NCBI GenBank assembly: GCA_018816735.1
Contig: JAHIVH010000060.1
Location: 1 to 64,000, forward strand
Source of the DNA: Pseudomonadota bacterium
Lineage (GTDB): Bacteria; Desulfobacterota; Desulfobacteria; Desulfobacterales; JAHIVH01
Length of the DNA: 64,000 nucleotides
Direction: 5' to 3'
A program made the translations under genes and the position numbers. Position 1 is the stretch's first letter; each line of letters opens with the position of its first letter. Below the pieces are notes generated by a model. It saw only the letters and a list, made by a program, of their open reading frames with translations, was not told where the DNA came from and searched no databases. Positions 52,894 through 62,772 of the stretch are shown here, piece by piece.

Positions 52894-55230
52894 ATGGGTA
52901 CGAAAATCAAGGGTGGAAAAAAATCTGAAGGCAAGTGGGGCTTAGTCAGGGGTAATCCTCATGATATTATGGACGCTATCGGCAATGCGATTATTGCAAC
53001 AGATGTCCGGGGCAATGTCACTTATCTCAATGCTAGTGCCGAAAAGCTTGCCGGTTTAAGCTTTGAAGAAGCCGAAGGAAAACCATTTACCGAAATCTGC
53101 CAAATTGAAAGTGAATTGGCTGGTGAAAAAATCGATTATTTTCTGCGAGGTGTCCTGCCTGTTGATAAAGCCGTATTCTATTCTCATCATGCAAATATCA
53201 CTGCCAAAAATGGCGCAAAATACCGACTGATCGATCCGCCTTCCCCCCTGTTTGATCCTGACGGAAAAACCATCGGCACAGTGCTTATGTTCCGGGACAC
53301 ACGGAAAGATGATCGCGGGCAGGAAGAACTGCTTGAACAAAAGAATTTTTTGAAGATTCTTGTTGAACAGCTGCCCAATCAAATTTTCTGGAAGGATTAT
53401 GATCTGAACTATATCGGGTGTAACAAATCATTTGCTGAAGTTACAGGAATGGGAACTCCCGAAGCAGTCATCGGGTTAACGGATTATGATTTTCACCGTG
53501 ATTCCTCAGATGCAGACAGTTACAGGGATTGGGACAGAAAAATTCTGGATTCGGGAAAGCCTGCCCTGGCTATTGAGGAACATTATTTCACGGCAGAAGG
53601 GTACGAAGGAACTGTTTTAACAAGCAAGATCCCTATACACAACACGGAAAATAAACCTATCGGCCTTTTGGGGATTTGTACCGATATCACCGAACGGAAA
53701 CAGGCAGAGGAAGCCCTGAAAGAAAGTGAAGCCCGTTTTCGGGAAATGGCAGAAATGCTTCCCGAAGCAATTTTTGAAGCCAATAGCGATTCGGTCCTGA
53801 CTTACTCCAATCAGGTTGCATTGCATTTTTTTGGGTACAATGAGAAAGATCTGTTAAACGGGATAAATATAACGGATTTGATCGTTCCTTATCAGCGTGA
53901 TATCGTACGTGCCAATCTTGAGAAACGAAAAGGCAGTACCAAACGAGGAATTGTCGAATATACCGGCCTCAAAAAAGATGGATCGACCTTTCCCATTCTC
54001 TTTCAAATTGCGTCTGTGATAAAAAATGAAAGATTAATCGGATTCAGAGGGATCATTATTGACATCACAGACCGGAAGCGTGTGGAAGAAGAGTTGCGAA
54101 GAATGCAAAGTCTGGAGAGCCTCGGTACCATAGCTGGAGGAATTGCTCATGATTTCAATAATTTGCTTATGTCGGTTTTTGGAAATGTGGAAGTGGCAAA
54201 ACTGAACCTGACTGAAAATCATCATGCATCCGTTTATCTGGAAAAAGCCAACCAGGCACTGGAAAATGCCAGAAAACTGACATCCCAGCTGATCACTTTT
54301 GCCAAAGGCGGCGATCCTCTGTTTGAAAAGCTGGATATTGGCAGGCTGGTTACCGATACGGTCAAGTTCATTTTAAGTGGAAGCCATATAAATTTTGATT
54401 TTGATTTACCGAATGATCTTAAACCGGTCAACGGTGATAAAGGACAAATCAGCCAGGTTATCTCAAACCTTGTTATAAACGCCAGGCAGGCTATGCATGA
54501 AGGGGGCGGCGATCTTTATGTTGCAGGAAGAAATATTGAAGATTTTCAGGATGAAGCCGCTCCCCATCTTGCCGGTCAATTTGTCAAGCTTTCCATACGG
54601 GATAACGGCGCAGGCATTTCCGAAAAGATCACCGAAAAAATATTTGATCCTTATTTCACAACAAAAGAAGACTGCCGTGGTCTTGGGTTACCCATTGCCC
54701 ACAGTATCATCAGTAAACACAAGGGGCATATCCGTTTTGATTCAAATCCGGGAGAAGGTGCCACCTTTACTGTCTTTCTTCCGGCAGACACAGCGGAGGC
54801 GGATGAAATTTCCCCAAAAGCGCCGGGAAAATGCATCACACCTCCGATTCGTGCGCATATTCTTTTGATGGATGATGAAGACATGTTGCTCGATGTTGGA
54901 GCGCGAATGATAGAAGTCTGCGGCTATACAGCTGAAACTGCAACTGACGGGAAAGAGGCGTTGGAAAAATATGTATCTGAAAAAGAGAACGGACGTCCTT
55001 TTGACATTGTGATCATGGACCTGACTATTCGCGGAGGCATGGGGGGAAAAGATGCGATTAAAGAGCTTCTCTCCATTGACCCGGCAGCTAAGGTCATCGT
55101 CTCAAGCGGATATTCCTCAGATCCGATTTTATCCAGTTTCAGTGAGTACGGATTTTCCGGTAAAATTGCCAAACCTTTTCGATTAAAAGAGTTAAAACAG
55201 GAAATCGAGCGTATCATGGGAAGTATGTAA
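52894..55230 (+). CDS. Hybrid histidine kinase with three PAS domains
   Basis: Sensor kinase of about 778 residues with no membrane segment. Three PAS domains run from about 25 to 400 (IIATDVRGNVTYLNASAEKL in the first). The phospho-acceptor His, near residue 420, is in GGIAHDFNNLL. The ATPase domain has DNGAGISEKI and the unusual G2 box CRGLGLPIA. A receiver domain with Asp in VIMDLTIRGGMGG ends the protein. The ATG at 52894 is chosen; a TTG at 52873 is possible and neither has a clear ribosome binding site. It lies directly behind the repeat protein gene. Confidence 0.88.
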   Translation: MGTKIKGGKKSEGKWGLVRGNPHDIMDAIGNAIIATDVRGNVTYLNASAEKLAGLSFEEAEGKPFTEICQIESELAGEKIDYFLRGVLPVDKAVFYSHHANITAKNGAKYRLIDPPSPLFDPDGKTIGTVLMFRDTRKDDRGQEELLEQKNFLKILVEQLPNQIFWKDYDLNYIGCNKSFAEVTGMGTPEAVIGLTDYDFHRDSSDADSYRDWDRKILDSGKPALAIEEHYFTAEGYEGTVLTSKIPIHNTENKPIGLLGICTDITERKQAEEALKESEARFREMAEMLPEAIFEANSDSVLTYSNQVALHFFGYNEKDLLNGINITDLIVPYQRDIVRANLEKRKGSTKRGIVEYTGLKKDGSTFPILFQIASVIKNERLIGFRGIIIDITDRKRVEEELRRMQSLESLGTIAGGIAHDFNNLLMSVFGNVEVAKLNLTENHHASVYLEKANQALENARKLTSQLITFAKGGDPLFEKLDIGRLVTDTVKFILSGSHINFDFDLPNDLKPVNGDKGQISQVISNLVINARQAMHEGGGDLYVAGRNIEDFQDEAAPHLAGQFVKLSIRDNGAGISEKITEKIFDPYFTTKEDCRGLGLPIAHSIISKHKGHIRFDSNPGEGATFTVFLPADTAEADEISPKAPGKCITPPIRAHILLMDDEDMLLDVGARMIEVCGYTAETATDGKEALEKYVSEKENGRPFDIVIMDLTIRGGMGGKDAIKELLSIDPAAKVIVSSGYSSDPILSSFSEYGFSGKIAKPFRLKELKQEIERIMGSM

Positions 55231-55281
55231 TTTTCTTTAACGCGTCGTTTGAATTGCATTTGGATTTATTTGGGGAAAAAT

Positions 55282-55698
55282 ATGAAAAGCTACCGAAAAG
55301 AATTAACATTCAATGTTCCCACCCGAAGAGCCTTTATCAATATTACGCCTGATGTTGAAAACTGCCTGCGGGAAAGCGGCATCAAGGAAGGCCTGGTGCT
55401 TGTCAATGCCATGCATATAACAGCGTCGGTTTTTATAAATGATAATGAATCAGGGCTGCATCATGACTATGATGTCTGGCTTGAAAAGCTTGCGCCCCAC
55501 GAACCGGTTTCCCAGTACAGGCACAATGTGGGGGAGGACAATGCAGACGCCCATATGAAACGGCAGATTATGGGCAGAGAGGTTGTTGTGGCCATTACAG
55601 ATGGCAGGCTCGATTTTGGCACATGGGAACAAATTTTTTATGGGGAATTTGACGGCAGGCGTAAAAAACGGGTTCTTGTGAAAGTAATCGGCGAGTAA
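55282..55698 (+). CDS. YjbQ family protein (UPF0047)
   Basis: Small cytoplasmic protein of 138 residues of the secondary thiamine-phosphate synthase-like YjbQ family. The conserved [31 protein letters not shown] and the closing [13 protein letters not shown] are all present. The family is near universal and binds a metal through the histidines; some members show weak thiamine-phosphate synthase activity. GGGGA precedes the ATG. It probably belongs to the run with the kinase and the diguanylate cyclase. Confidence 0.9.
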   Translation: MKSYRKELTFNVPTRRAFINITPDVENCLRESGIKEGLVLVNAMHITASVFINDNESGLHHDYDVWLEKLAPHEPVSQYRHNVGEDNADAHMKRQIMGREVVVAITDGRLDFGTWEQIFYGEFDGRRKKRVLVKVIGE

Positions 55699-55709
55699 CT
55701 ATTTAAGAA

Positions 55710-56807
55710 TTGAAATTCACCATGTTTAAAATTATTCCCCAAAATGACCGGAGACAGGCAAAATTGATTCGCCGTTTTTTTATGTCGGCAGGTTCCTATT
55801 TAATGTGTATTTTGCTGATATTTTATGGTCATTTTCAAGGTTTCAGCCTTCAATTATCTTTTCCCCTGCTTTGTCTTTATTCTTTTACGGCAATGGCCAC
55901 ACAGGTCGTTTTTTATGCCATATTCAGGTCTGGCATCAACAAACGATCCAATGACCCAAGTCTGACCATCCCCCAAATGGTTGTTGCTGTGTTTTGGCTC
56001 TCGGTTGTCTCTTTTTACTGTGCAGAGCAGGCAAGATCATTGATATTACTATTTTATCTGGTGATATTTATTTTTGGTGTATTCAAGCTTCAGGTATACC
56101 AGTTTCTTTTATTGTCTGTTTTTGCTTTGGGCAGTTATATGTCTGCCATTGTCATGCTGCTTGTTTTCAGGCCGGAAGCGGTCAATATCAGGCTTGAGGT
56201 CCTTAATTGTGTGGGGCTGGGCATCATTCTTTTCTGGTTCTCTTTTGTGGGCGGGTATATCAACAGGCTCAGGGAAAAGCTTGTGGAGGCCCTTGGGATC
56301 ATCAAAAAACTGGCCACCCATGATGAACTGACCAACGTGTATAACCGGCGAAAGCTGTTTGAGAGCCTTCAGCGGGAAAAAGCACTTGCAGACAGAAATG
56401 GATCAACTTTTTCCATTTGCATGTTCGATCTCGATTTGTTCAAGGAAATTAATGATACGTATGGACATCTTGTTGGAGATACGGTCTTGAAGATCGTTGC
56501 CAATGCCATTCAGAATGATTTGAGAGAGGAAGATTATATTGCAAGATACGGCGGGGAAGAATTTGTGCTTATTCTTTCCTATCCGGAAGTGGAAAGCGCT
56601 GTGAAATGTGCGGAGCGTTTGCGGACACTGACGGAAAATCTCAGTTTTCCGGGTATGCCGAATTCATTTAATATCACCATCTCCTTTGGGGTTACCGGAT
56701 ACAAGTCACCGGAATCCATTGAAACGACTCTTGCCAGAGCAGATGCCGCCTTGTATCGTGCAAAAACAAGAGGCCGGAACAGGGTGGAGTTTGACAAGCC
56801 ATCCTGA
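55710..56807 (+). CDS. Membrane diguanylate cyclase (GGDEF)
   Basis: Makes the second messenger cyclic di-GMP. The 365-residue protein has about six membrane segments in residues 20-190, then a GGDEF domain at about 200-360. The active site is RYGGEEF. An inhibitory-site RxxD (REED) lies five residues before the RYGG, so product feedback is expected. The start 11 bp after the YjbQ gene suggests co-transcription. Confidence 0.92.
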   Translation: MKFTMFKIIPQNDRRQAKLIRRFFMSAGSYLMCILLIFYGHFQGFSLQLSFPLLCLYSFTAMATQVVFYAIFRSGINKRSNDPSLTIPQMVVAVFWLSVVSFYCAEQARSLILLFYLVIFIFGVFKLQVYQFLLLSVFALGSYMSAIVMLLVFRPEAVNIRLEVLNCVGLGIILFWFSFVGGYINRLREKLVEALGIIKKLATHDELTNVYNRRKLFESLQREKALADRNGSTFSICMFDLDLFKEINDTYGHLVGDTVLKIVANAIQNDLREEDYIARYGGEEFVLILSYPEVESAVKCAERLRTLTENLSFPGMPNSFNITISFGVTGYKSPESIETTLARADAALYRAKTRGRNRVEFDKPS

Positions 56808-56977
56808 CATTTTTTAAAGGTGCTTAAGGATCAATGCATCTGTTATGGCAACACAATCTTGTGAAAAATCCCTCTGAGATTTCTTATTGACATATGGACG
56901 AGAATAATAGAAACTGTCCCTTTTCGAATTTAAGATTACGGTCTATAGCTGAAAAATAAGTTGGAGGATTAAACGGT

Positions 56978-58306
56978 ATGACTGACGAAGCTATTAAAAT
57001 TAGCGGAAAAAAGGGAAGTTATTTTATTGACATGGTAAAGACCCTTCTGCCTGAAGGAGGCAATCTTAACCTGTGCCTGACATGTGGTGCCTGTTCTTCC
57101 GGATGTCCGGCCACTGGCCTTGCGGGAATGGATCCGAGAAAATTTCTGAGGATGGCCGCCCTGGGCATGGATGATGAAATCAAGGCATCAAAATGGCCCT
57201 GGATGTGCACGATGTGCCAACGATGCATCTATGTTTGTCCAATGAAAATTGATATTCCTCAACTGGTTTTCAATGCAAGGACATTGACGCCAAGGGAAGA
57301 TCGGCCAAAGGGTATTCGGGATTCCTGTGATATGGCTCTTAAAGTCGATACGTGCAGCGCTATGGGATGCAGTGTGGAAGACTTTGAATTTGTTGTGGGG
57401 GATGTTCTGGAAGAGATCAGGGAGGCGGACCCATTCTGGGAAGAACGGGACCTGCAGGCCCCTATCGACAAGGAGGGCGCTGAATTTTTCGTCAATCAGA
57501 ATTCAAGGGAGCCCATGACCGAACCTGAGGAGATGGCGCCGCTTTGGAAAATTTTAAACTTGGCTGGTGTGAACTGGACCTATGGCAGCAAAGCCTGGAC
57601 AGGTGAAAACTACTGTCTTTTCATGGCAGACAATGAGAGCTGGAAAAAAATTGTAACCATGCAGACGGAACAAACGGAGAAATTGAGGTGTAAAACATAC
57701 CTCAACACCGAGTGAGGGCACGTTACCTTCTCAGTCCTGGCAGGACTGAAAAAATTCAACATTCCTCACACCTTTCAAGTCAAAAACATGTACGAATACT
57801 ACGCCAAGTGGATTCGTGAAGGCAAACTCAAAGTCAATTCCGACTGGAACAAAGATCTGAAAATCAAATTCACCGTTCAGGATCCCTGCCAAATCGTCCG
57901 GAAATCGTTTGGCGATCCAATCGCAGATGATTTGCGGTATGTTGTCAAATCGGTTGTGGGTGAAGAAAATTTTGTCGACATGACTCCCAACAAATCAAAT
58001 AACTACTGCTGTGGCGGTGGCGGCGGATTTTTGCAGTCAGGGTTCAAGGAAGAACGGCTGGCATATGGCAAAATAAAAGACATGCAGATTAAGGCCACAG
58101 GTGCGGACTATTGTATTGCCGGCTGTCACAATTGCCATGCTCAGATTCATGAACTGAGCGAACATTATGGCGGTCATTATCCGGTGGTTCATCTCTGGAC
58201 ATTGATTTGTCTTTCCATGGGCGTTCTGGGTGAAAACGAACGGACCTATCTGGGAGAGGACCTTGCGGATATTTATCCGCCCAATGTTTACCTGAATGAA
58301 GACTAG
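56978..58306 (+). CDS. Selenocysteine-containing HdrD/DsrK-like iron-sulfur reductase
   Basis: Read through the in-frame TGA at 57713-57715, the gene encodes 442 residues. Two [4Fe-4S] motifs (CLTCGACSSGC and CTMCQRCIYVC) lie at 33-43 and 77-87. The first CCG half has Glu245-Sec246-Gly247-His248 where HdrD/DsrK relatives have Glu-Cys-Gly-His. The second half is complete (Cys304, Cys344, Cys345, Cys383, Cys386; YCCGGGGG and CHNCH). The frame and similarity continue without a break after the TGA, and a SECIS-like hairpin follows at 57731-57749. Role: thiol/disulfide or other two-electron chemistry at a non-cubane cluster. GGAGG precedes the ATG. If Sec is not inserted, the product would be a 245-residue fragment. 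Confidence 0.85.
57731..57749 (+). promoter_or_regulatory. Bacterial SECIS-like stem-loop
   Basis: TCAGTCC pairs with GGACTGA around the five-base loop TGGCA. The loop starts 22 bases after the UGA and has G in its second position, both within the usual limits for bacterial SECIS elements read by SelB. It lies inside the coding sequence. Confidence 0.75.
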
Positions 58307-58338
58307 CAGGACGTTTTTATAAAAATTAATACCATTTT

Positions 58339-58382
58339 ATCCCCGGTTATTCCTCGATACAGGCATTTCCGGGGATTTTTTT
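58339..58382 (+). terminator. Rho-independent terminator of the selenoprotein gene
   Basis: ATCCCCGG (58339-58346) pairs with CCGGGGAT (58369-58376) and is followed by seven T residues. It lies 32 bp past the stop of the selenoprotein gene. Confidence 0.75.
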
Positions 58383-58390
58383 AGCAAAGC

Positions 58391-58795
58391 CTAACGCTTT
58401 TGCAATCCGGAAAACCGGTTCAGAAGATAATAGGCTGCCACACCCAATACACTGCCAACAGTGTCTGCCAGAACATCATAGACATCTGCATTCCTTGATG
58501 GAACAAAGGACTGATGGAATTCATCGCTTACACCATATAAAGAGGCGCAAAGTATGCTTAAAAGGATGAGCGTCCTTTTTTTTCTGATCGGGTATGTTAT
58601 CAACGCCCTTAAAAAAAGCGCACCCAGAAGGGCATATCCCCCAAAATGAAGGACCTTGTCATTGGAAAATGCTTTTGGAATCATTTCCGGTGCCGGAAAT
58701 GAAGACTGAATGAAAATGGCAATACAATAAATGATCACAGGAAGCCTGTGAAAGAACAATAGGGTCAGTTTGTGTTTCATGGAAAGATATTGCAT
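58391..58795 (-). CDS. VanZ-like membrane protein
   Basis: Membrane protein of 134 residues with about four hydrophobic segments and the VanZ-family signatures NDKVLHFGGYALLGALF and GVSDEFHQSFVPSR. VanZ itself gives low-level teicoplanin resistance; most relatives have no known role. The start could also be the ATG seven codons on. It follows thrS by 38 bp on the same strand and is probably co-transcribed. Confidence 0.87.
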   Translation of the reverse strand: MQYLSMKHKLTLLFFHRLPVIIYCIAIFIQSSFPAPEMIPKAFSNDKVLHFGGYALLGALFLRALITYPIRKKRTLILLSILCASLYGVSDEFHQSFVPSRNADVYDVLADTVGSVLGVAAYYLLNRFSGLQKR

Positions 58796-58833
58796 GCGCA
58801 GGGATTCATATCCCCGCGCATCATTTTATTTTG

Positions 58834-60750
58834 TCATGCATTAAAAAAATTTGAGTCGGATCGCTTTTGCCGGATATGCGCGCGGATATTTTCCAGGAAC
58901 AATGCCTGATCCACACCCATCGTCACTTTACCGTCAAGTGATCGTACAGAAAGGGTTTTTGTCTCTTTTTCCTTTTCACCGATTGTTAAAATCAAAGGGA
59001 TCTGGTTGATCTGGGCTTCCCTGATTTTTTTCTTGAGACTTTCCGTTCTGGCATCGATATCCATTCTAAGACCGTTTGATTCAAGATCAGATTGAACGGT
59101 TTTTGCATAGGGTAAAAGGTCGTCATTGATCGGCAGGATGATCGCCTGAACCGGCGCCAGCCATAACGGGAATTTTCCTGCAAAATGCTCGATCAGAATT
59201 CCCATGAAACGTTCCACGGATCCATATACGACCCTGTGAATCATTATGGGTCGTTTTTTGGTGTTATCTTTTCCGATGTAGGCAAGATCAAACCGTTCGG
59301 GCAGAGACATATCGAGCTGAATGGTTCCGCACTGCCAGGTTCGTCCCAGTGCATCCTTGATGTGGATATCGATTTTGGGACCATAAAATGCGCCGTCACC
59401 TGTGTTGATTTTATAATCCTTCCCGTAAGCATTCAGAGCGGCTTCCAGACCCGATGTGGCCATTTCCCATTGTTCGTCTGTGCCTATTGATTTTTCCGGA
59501 CGCGTGGACAGTTCCAGATGAAAACCCAGGCCAAATGTGCTGTAGATGCGTTCAACCAGTTGAAGAACACCTATAATTTCAGCTTCGATCTGATCCGGCC
59601 GCATGAAAATATGGGCATCATCCTGATGAAATGCCCGGACCCTGAAAAGACCGGAAAGCGCCCCGCTCAGTTCATGCCGATGAACCAGTCCGACTTCTCC
59701 TGCACGAATGGGAAGATCCCTGTAAGAATGCTGTTTGGTCCCGAAAAGAAGCATGCCCCCAGGGCAGTTCATCGGTTTGATGGCATAATCAAAATCATCG
59801 ATTGAGGATGTATACATGTTTTCCCGGTAATTTTCCCAATGGCCGCTGCGTTCCCAGAGGGACCGGTGAAGCATGACAGGGGTTTTTGTTTCCACATACC
59901 CTGCCTTTTTGTGTTCTTCCCGCCAGTATTCAAGAAGTGCATTCCAGAGATTCATGCCTTTGGGATGGAAGAAAGGCATACCTGGGGCCTCATCGTGAAA
60001 ACTGAACAGATCAAACTGGGCGCCCAGCTTCCGATGATCTCTTTTCTGGGCTTCTTCAAGCACATACAGGTATTGTTTGAGTTCTTTCTTATCGAAAAAG
60101 GCCGTGCCATACACCCTTTGCAGTTGTGCTTTGGCCTGATCCGCCCGCCAATATGCGCCGGATACTTTCATCAGCTTGATGGCCTTGATCATACCTGTGT
60201 CAGGCAGATGGGGGCCACGACAGAGATCCGTAAAGTCTCCCTGAGTATAGATAGAAATGGTATCGTCATCAAGCTCTGAAATCAGTTCGGTTTTATACGG
60301 ATCATCCCTGAATCGGTCCAGGGCGTCTTTTTTTGAAATTTTTTGCCTGATAAACGGATGTTTTTCCTGGATAATCTGTTTTATCTCGGTCTCGATTTTT
60401 TCAAAATCATCTTCTGAAACCGGTGACATATCGATATCATAGTAAAATCCGTCTTCCACCACAGGCCCTATGGCAAGCTTGATGCCGGGATAGAGATGGC
60501 TGATGGCCTGGGCCATCACATGGGCGGAGCTATGTCTCAGAATGTCTACCGCTTCTTTGTCTTTTGTCGTTATAAACCGTACCCGGGCGTCTTTTTCTAT
60601 TGATTCCGAAAGATCTGTCAGGTTCCCGTCAATTTCCATGGCCACACACGTCCTTGCGAATCCTTCAGAAATGGAGGTGGCCACGTCAAAACCAGTAGGA
60701 GCCGTTTCAAATTGTTTTTTACTATTGTCTGGAAGTGTTATATTTATCAT
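58834..60750 (-). CDS. thrS: Threonyl-tRNA synthetase
   Basis: Charges tRNA-Thr. The 638-residue protein has the full bacterial layout: N-terminal TGS domain (about 1-60), editing domain with the RHSSAHVMAQAI motif near 72, the class II catalytic core with KPMNCPGGMLLF (zinc Cys) and GALSGLFRVRAFHQDDAH, and the C-terminal anticodon-binding domain. No T-box leader is seen in the 199 bp upstream. Confidence 0.97.
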   Translation of the reverse strand: MINITLPDNSKKQFETAPTGFDVATSISEGFARTCVAMEIDGNLTDLSESIEKDARVRFITTKDKEAVDILRHSSAHVMAQAISHLYPGIKLAIGPVVEDGFYYDIDMSPVSEDDFEKIETEIKQIIQEKHPFIRQKISKKDALDRFRDDPYKTELISELDDDTISIYTQGDFTDLCRGPHLPDTGMIKAIKLMKVSGAYWRADQAKAQLQRVYGTAFFDKKELKQYLYVLEEAQKRDHRKLGAQFDLFSFHDEAPGMPFFHPKGMNLWNALLEYWREEHKKAGYVETKTPVMLHRSLWERSGHWENYRENMYTSSIDDFDYAIKPMNCPGGMLLFGTKQHSYRDLPIRAGEVGLVHRHELSGALSGLFRVRAFHQDDAHIFMRPDQIEAEIIGVLQLVERIYSTFGLGFHLELSTRPEKSIGTDEQWEMATSGLEAALNAYGKDYKINTGDGAFYGPKIDIHIKDALGRTWQCGTIQLDMSLPERFDLAYIGKDNTKKRPIMIHRVVYGSVERFMGILIEHFAGKFPLWLAPVQAIILPINDDLLPYAKTVQSDLESNGLRMDIDARTESLKKKIREAQINQIPLILTIGEKEKETKTLSVRSLDGKVTMGVDQALFLENIRAHIRQKRSDSNFFNA

Positions 60751-60949
60751 TTGAATAAACCATGTTTGTTCGTCGTTCAGGTCAATTAAACCACTTAATA
60801 AATTCAGTTAATCTTCGATCTTTAGGTGAAATGCACCCTGTGGTCAAGGAAAAAGTAAGAATATCTATGGCCTTGCAAAGTTGGGCAAAGTTGAATAGAT
60901 TACAGAACGGAGATTTTTTAACCTGATAATTAACCGGAAATGGACAGAA

Positions 60950-62089
60950 ATGAATTTGCCCGGAAAAAAACTTGTTTTTATAGATAAAATGGAAGACCTT
61001 GCGGTTTTCGTGCCAGACTTTGAAGGGAGCAGCAGGCTTGCGGTTGATCTGGAAGCAGATTCCATGTACCACTTTAAAGAAAAAGTGTGCCTGGTTCAGA
61101 TAGCCAATCAGAATACAACGATTGTCATCGATACCCTGAAGATTAAAAACCTGAACTGCCTGAAACCCTTATTTGCCAATCCTGAGTTAGAGAAAGTTTT
61201 TCATGGCAGTGACTATGATGTCAGGTCCCTTTACAGGGATTTCAAAATAGATATTCATAATCTTTTTGATACGGAACTGGCGTCACGGTTTTTAGGTGTC
61301 AGGGAAACAGGTCTGGGCGCTGTGCTCCTAAACCGTTTCTCCGTGAGTCTTGATAAAAAGTTTCAGAAAAAAGACTGGTCACAAAGACCACTTCCCAAAG
61401 GGATGATTGAATATGGGGCAAAAGATGTGACTTATCTGTTGCCACTTGCAGATATCCTGAAAGAGGAGTTGATCGAAAAAGACCGGTTGGCATGGGTTTT
61501 GGAAGAATGTGAATACCAGAGCCGTGTCAGGGCGTCGTCAACGGATAACGAACAGTTGTTTCTTAAAGTAAGAGGTGCTGGACGTCTTGATAGAAAAAGT
61601 CTTGCTGTTCTTGAACAACTGCTTCACTACAGATTGTCAAAAGCTTCAAAAATGAATCGGCCACCTTTCAAAATTATTGGAAATGCCGGGCTCCTTGAAC
61701 TGGCAATCAACAAACCCGTGACCATGGAATCCTTATTGAAAACAAACATACTGAGTTCACGTCAAATCGAAATATACGCACAAGGCATGATTCAAAGCAT
61801 CAAGCGTGCCATGAAAATGCCTGAGGAAAAATTGCCCCGTTATCCTCATAAGCGCATGCCACGATTGAAACCGTCTGTAACAAAACAGATAGAGGCCATT
61901 AAAAAATGGCGGGATCAGACCGCTGAAAAACTTGATTTGGATCCGTCTCTTTTATTAAATAAAGCAATCATCAACGATATTGCCATGAGACACCCGGTAA
62001 ACCCGGAGGAACTTGAGAACATAAATGGACTTAAAAACTGGCAAAAACAAGTCTTCGGCGAGGATATTGTACGCATTTTAAAGGCATAG
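60950..62089 (+). CDS. rnd: Ribonuclease D
   Basis: 3'-5' exoribonuclease in tRNA maturation. The 379-residue protein has the DEDD exonuclease domain, with Asp and Glu in LAVDLEADSMY, Asp in FHGSDYDVRSLYRDF and Tyr/Asp in YGAKDVTYLLPL. A C-terminal HRDC-type helical part (RPPFKIIGNAGLLELA onward) follows. The ATG is at 60950. It is divergent from thrS, with a 199-bp shared region. Confidence 0.92.
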   Translation: MNLPGKKLVFIDKMEDLAVFVPDFEGSSRLAVDLEADSMYHFKEKVCLVQIANQNTTIVIDTLKIKNLNCLKPLFANPELEKVFHGSDYDVRSLYRDFKIDIHNLFDTELASRFLGVRETGLGAVLLNRFSVSLDKKFQKKDWSQRPLPKGMIEYGAKDVTYLLPLADILKEELIEKDRLAWVLEECEYQSRVRASSTDNEQLFLKVRGAGRLDRKSLAVLEQLLHYRLSKASKMNRPPFKIIGNAGLLELAINKPVTMESLLKTNILSSRQIEIYAQGMIQSIKRAMKMPEEKLPRYPHKRMPRLKPSVTKQIEAIKKWRDQTAEKLDLDPSLLLNKAIINDIAMRHPVNPEELENINGLKNWQKQVFGEDIVRILKA

Positions 62090-62112
62090 ATGAAAGCATC
62101 TGGGGAGTATTA

Positions 62113-62724
62113 ATGGAAGAGCATATTACATTCGGATCAGACGGACTTTCTATTGAAGGGTTGCTTGCACAGGGAACCGGGAAGAGAGGCATTGTTATCA
62201 CTCACCCTCACCCGCATTATGGCGGAGATATGCATAATGCCATCGTTGATCTGATTAAAAAAGTCGGAAGATATTACGATTATACGACGCTAAGGTTTAA
62301 TTTCCGTGGGACAGGCCGCAGTGAAGGGCATTTTGATGATGGTTCGGGCGAACAGAGTGATATTTTAAACGCAGTGGCTTTTCTTCAACATATGGGCATA
62401 AAACAGGTTGACCTTGCAGGATATTCGTTTGGTGCCTGGGTCATTTCCGAATGTTTCAGGGACAAGATACCTCCGGTCGATCGGGTAATGATGGTTTCTC
62501 CGCCCATTGATTTTCTGGAATTTCATGAAGGCGTTCACATCCCTGGTCTCAATCTTGTCGTGAGTGGTGATGAAGATACGTTTGCAATCGATAAGGACAT
62601 CCGGGCGTATGCGTCTTCGTGGAATAAAGACGTGCATATTCAAATCATCAGTGGTGCCGATCATTTTTATTCAGGCATGATGGGAAGGCTTGAAAGTGCC
62701 ATAAAGCCGTTTTTCCAGTCCTGA
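62113..62724 (+). CDS. Alpha/beta hydrolase
   Basis: Small hydrolase of 203 residues. The oxyanion motif HPHPHYGGDMHN, the RFNFRGTGRSEG segment, the nucleophile elbow GYSFGAW (Ser) and a late Asp/His pair (SGDED and GADHFY) are all visible. It matches a short family of dienelactone hydrolase-like esterases with an HPHP motif. It lies 23 bp behind rnd and is probably co-transcribed. The substrate is unknown. Confidence 0.88.
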   Translation: MEEHITFGSDGLSIEGLLAQGTGKRGIVITHPHPHYGGDMHNAIVDLIKKVGRYYDYTTLRFNFRGTGRSEGHFDDGSGEQSDILNAVAFLQHMGIKQVDLAGYSFGAWVISECFRDKIPPVDRVMMVSPPIDFLEFHEGVHIPGLNLVVSGDEDTFAIDKDIRAYASSWNKDVHIQIISGADHFYSGMMGRLESAIKPFFQS

Positions 62725-62772
62725 TTCATTTGCCTGCAGGAAGAAAATGGCATATAGGATTTTTTACATGAA

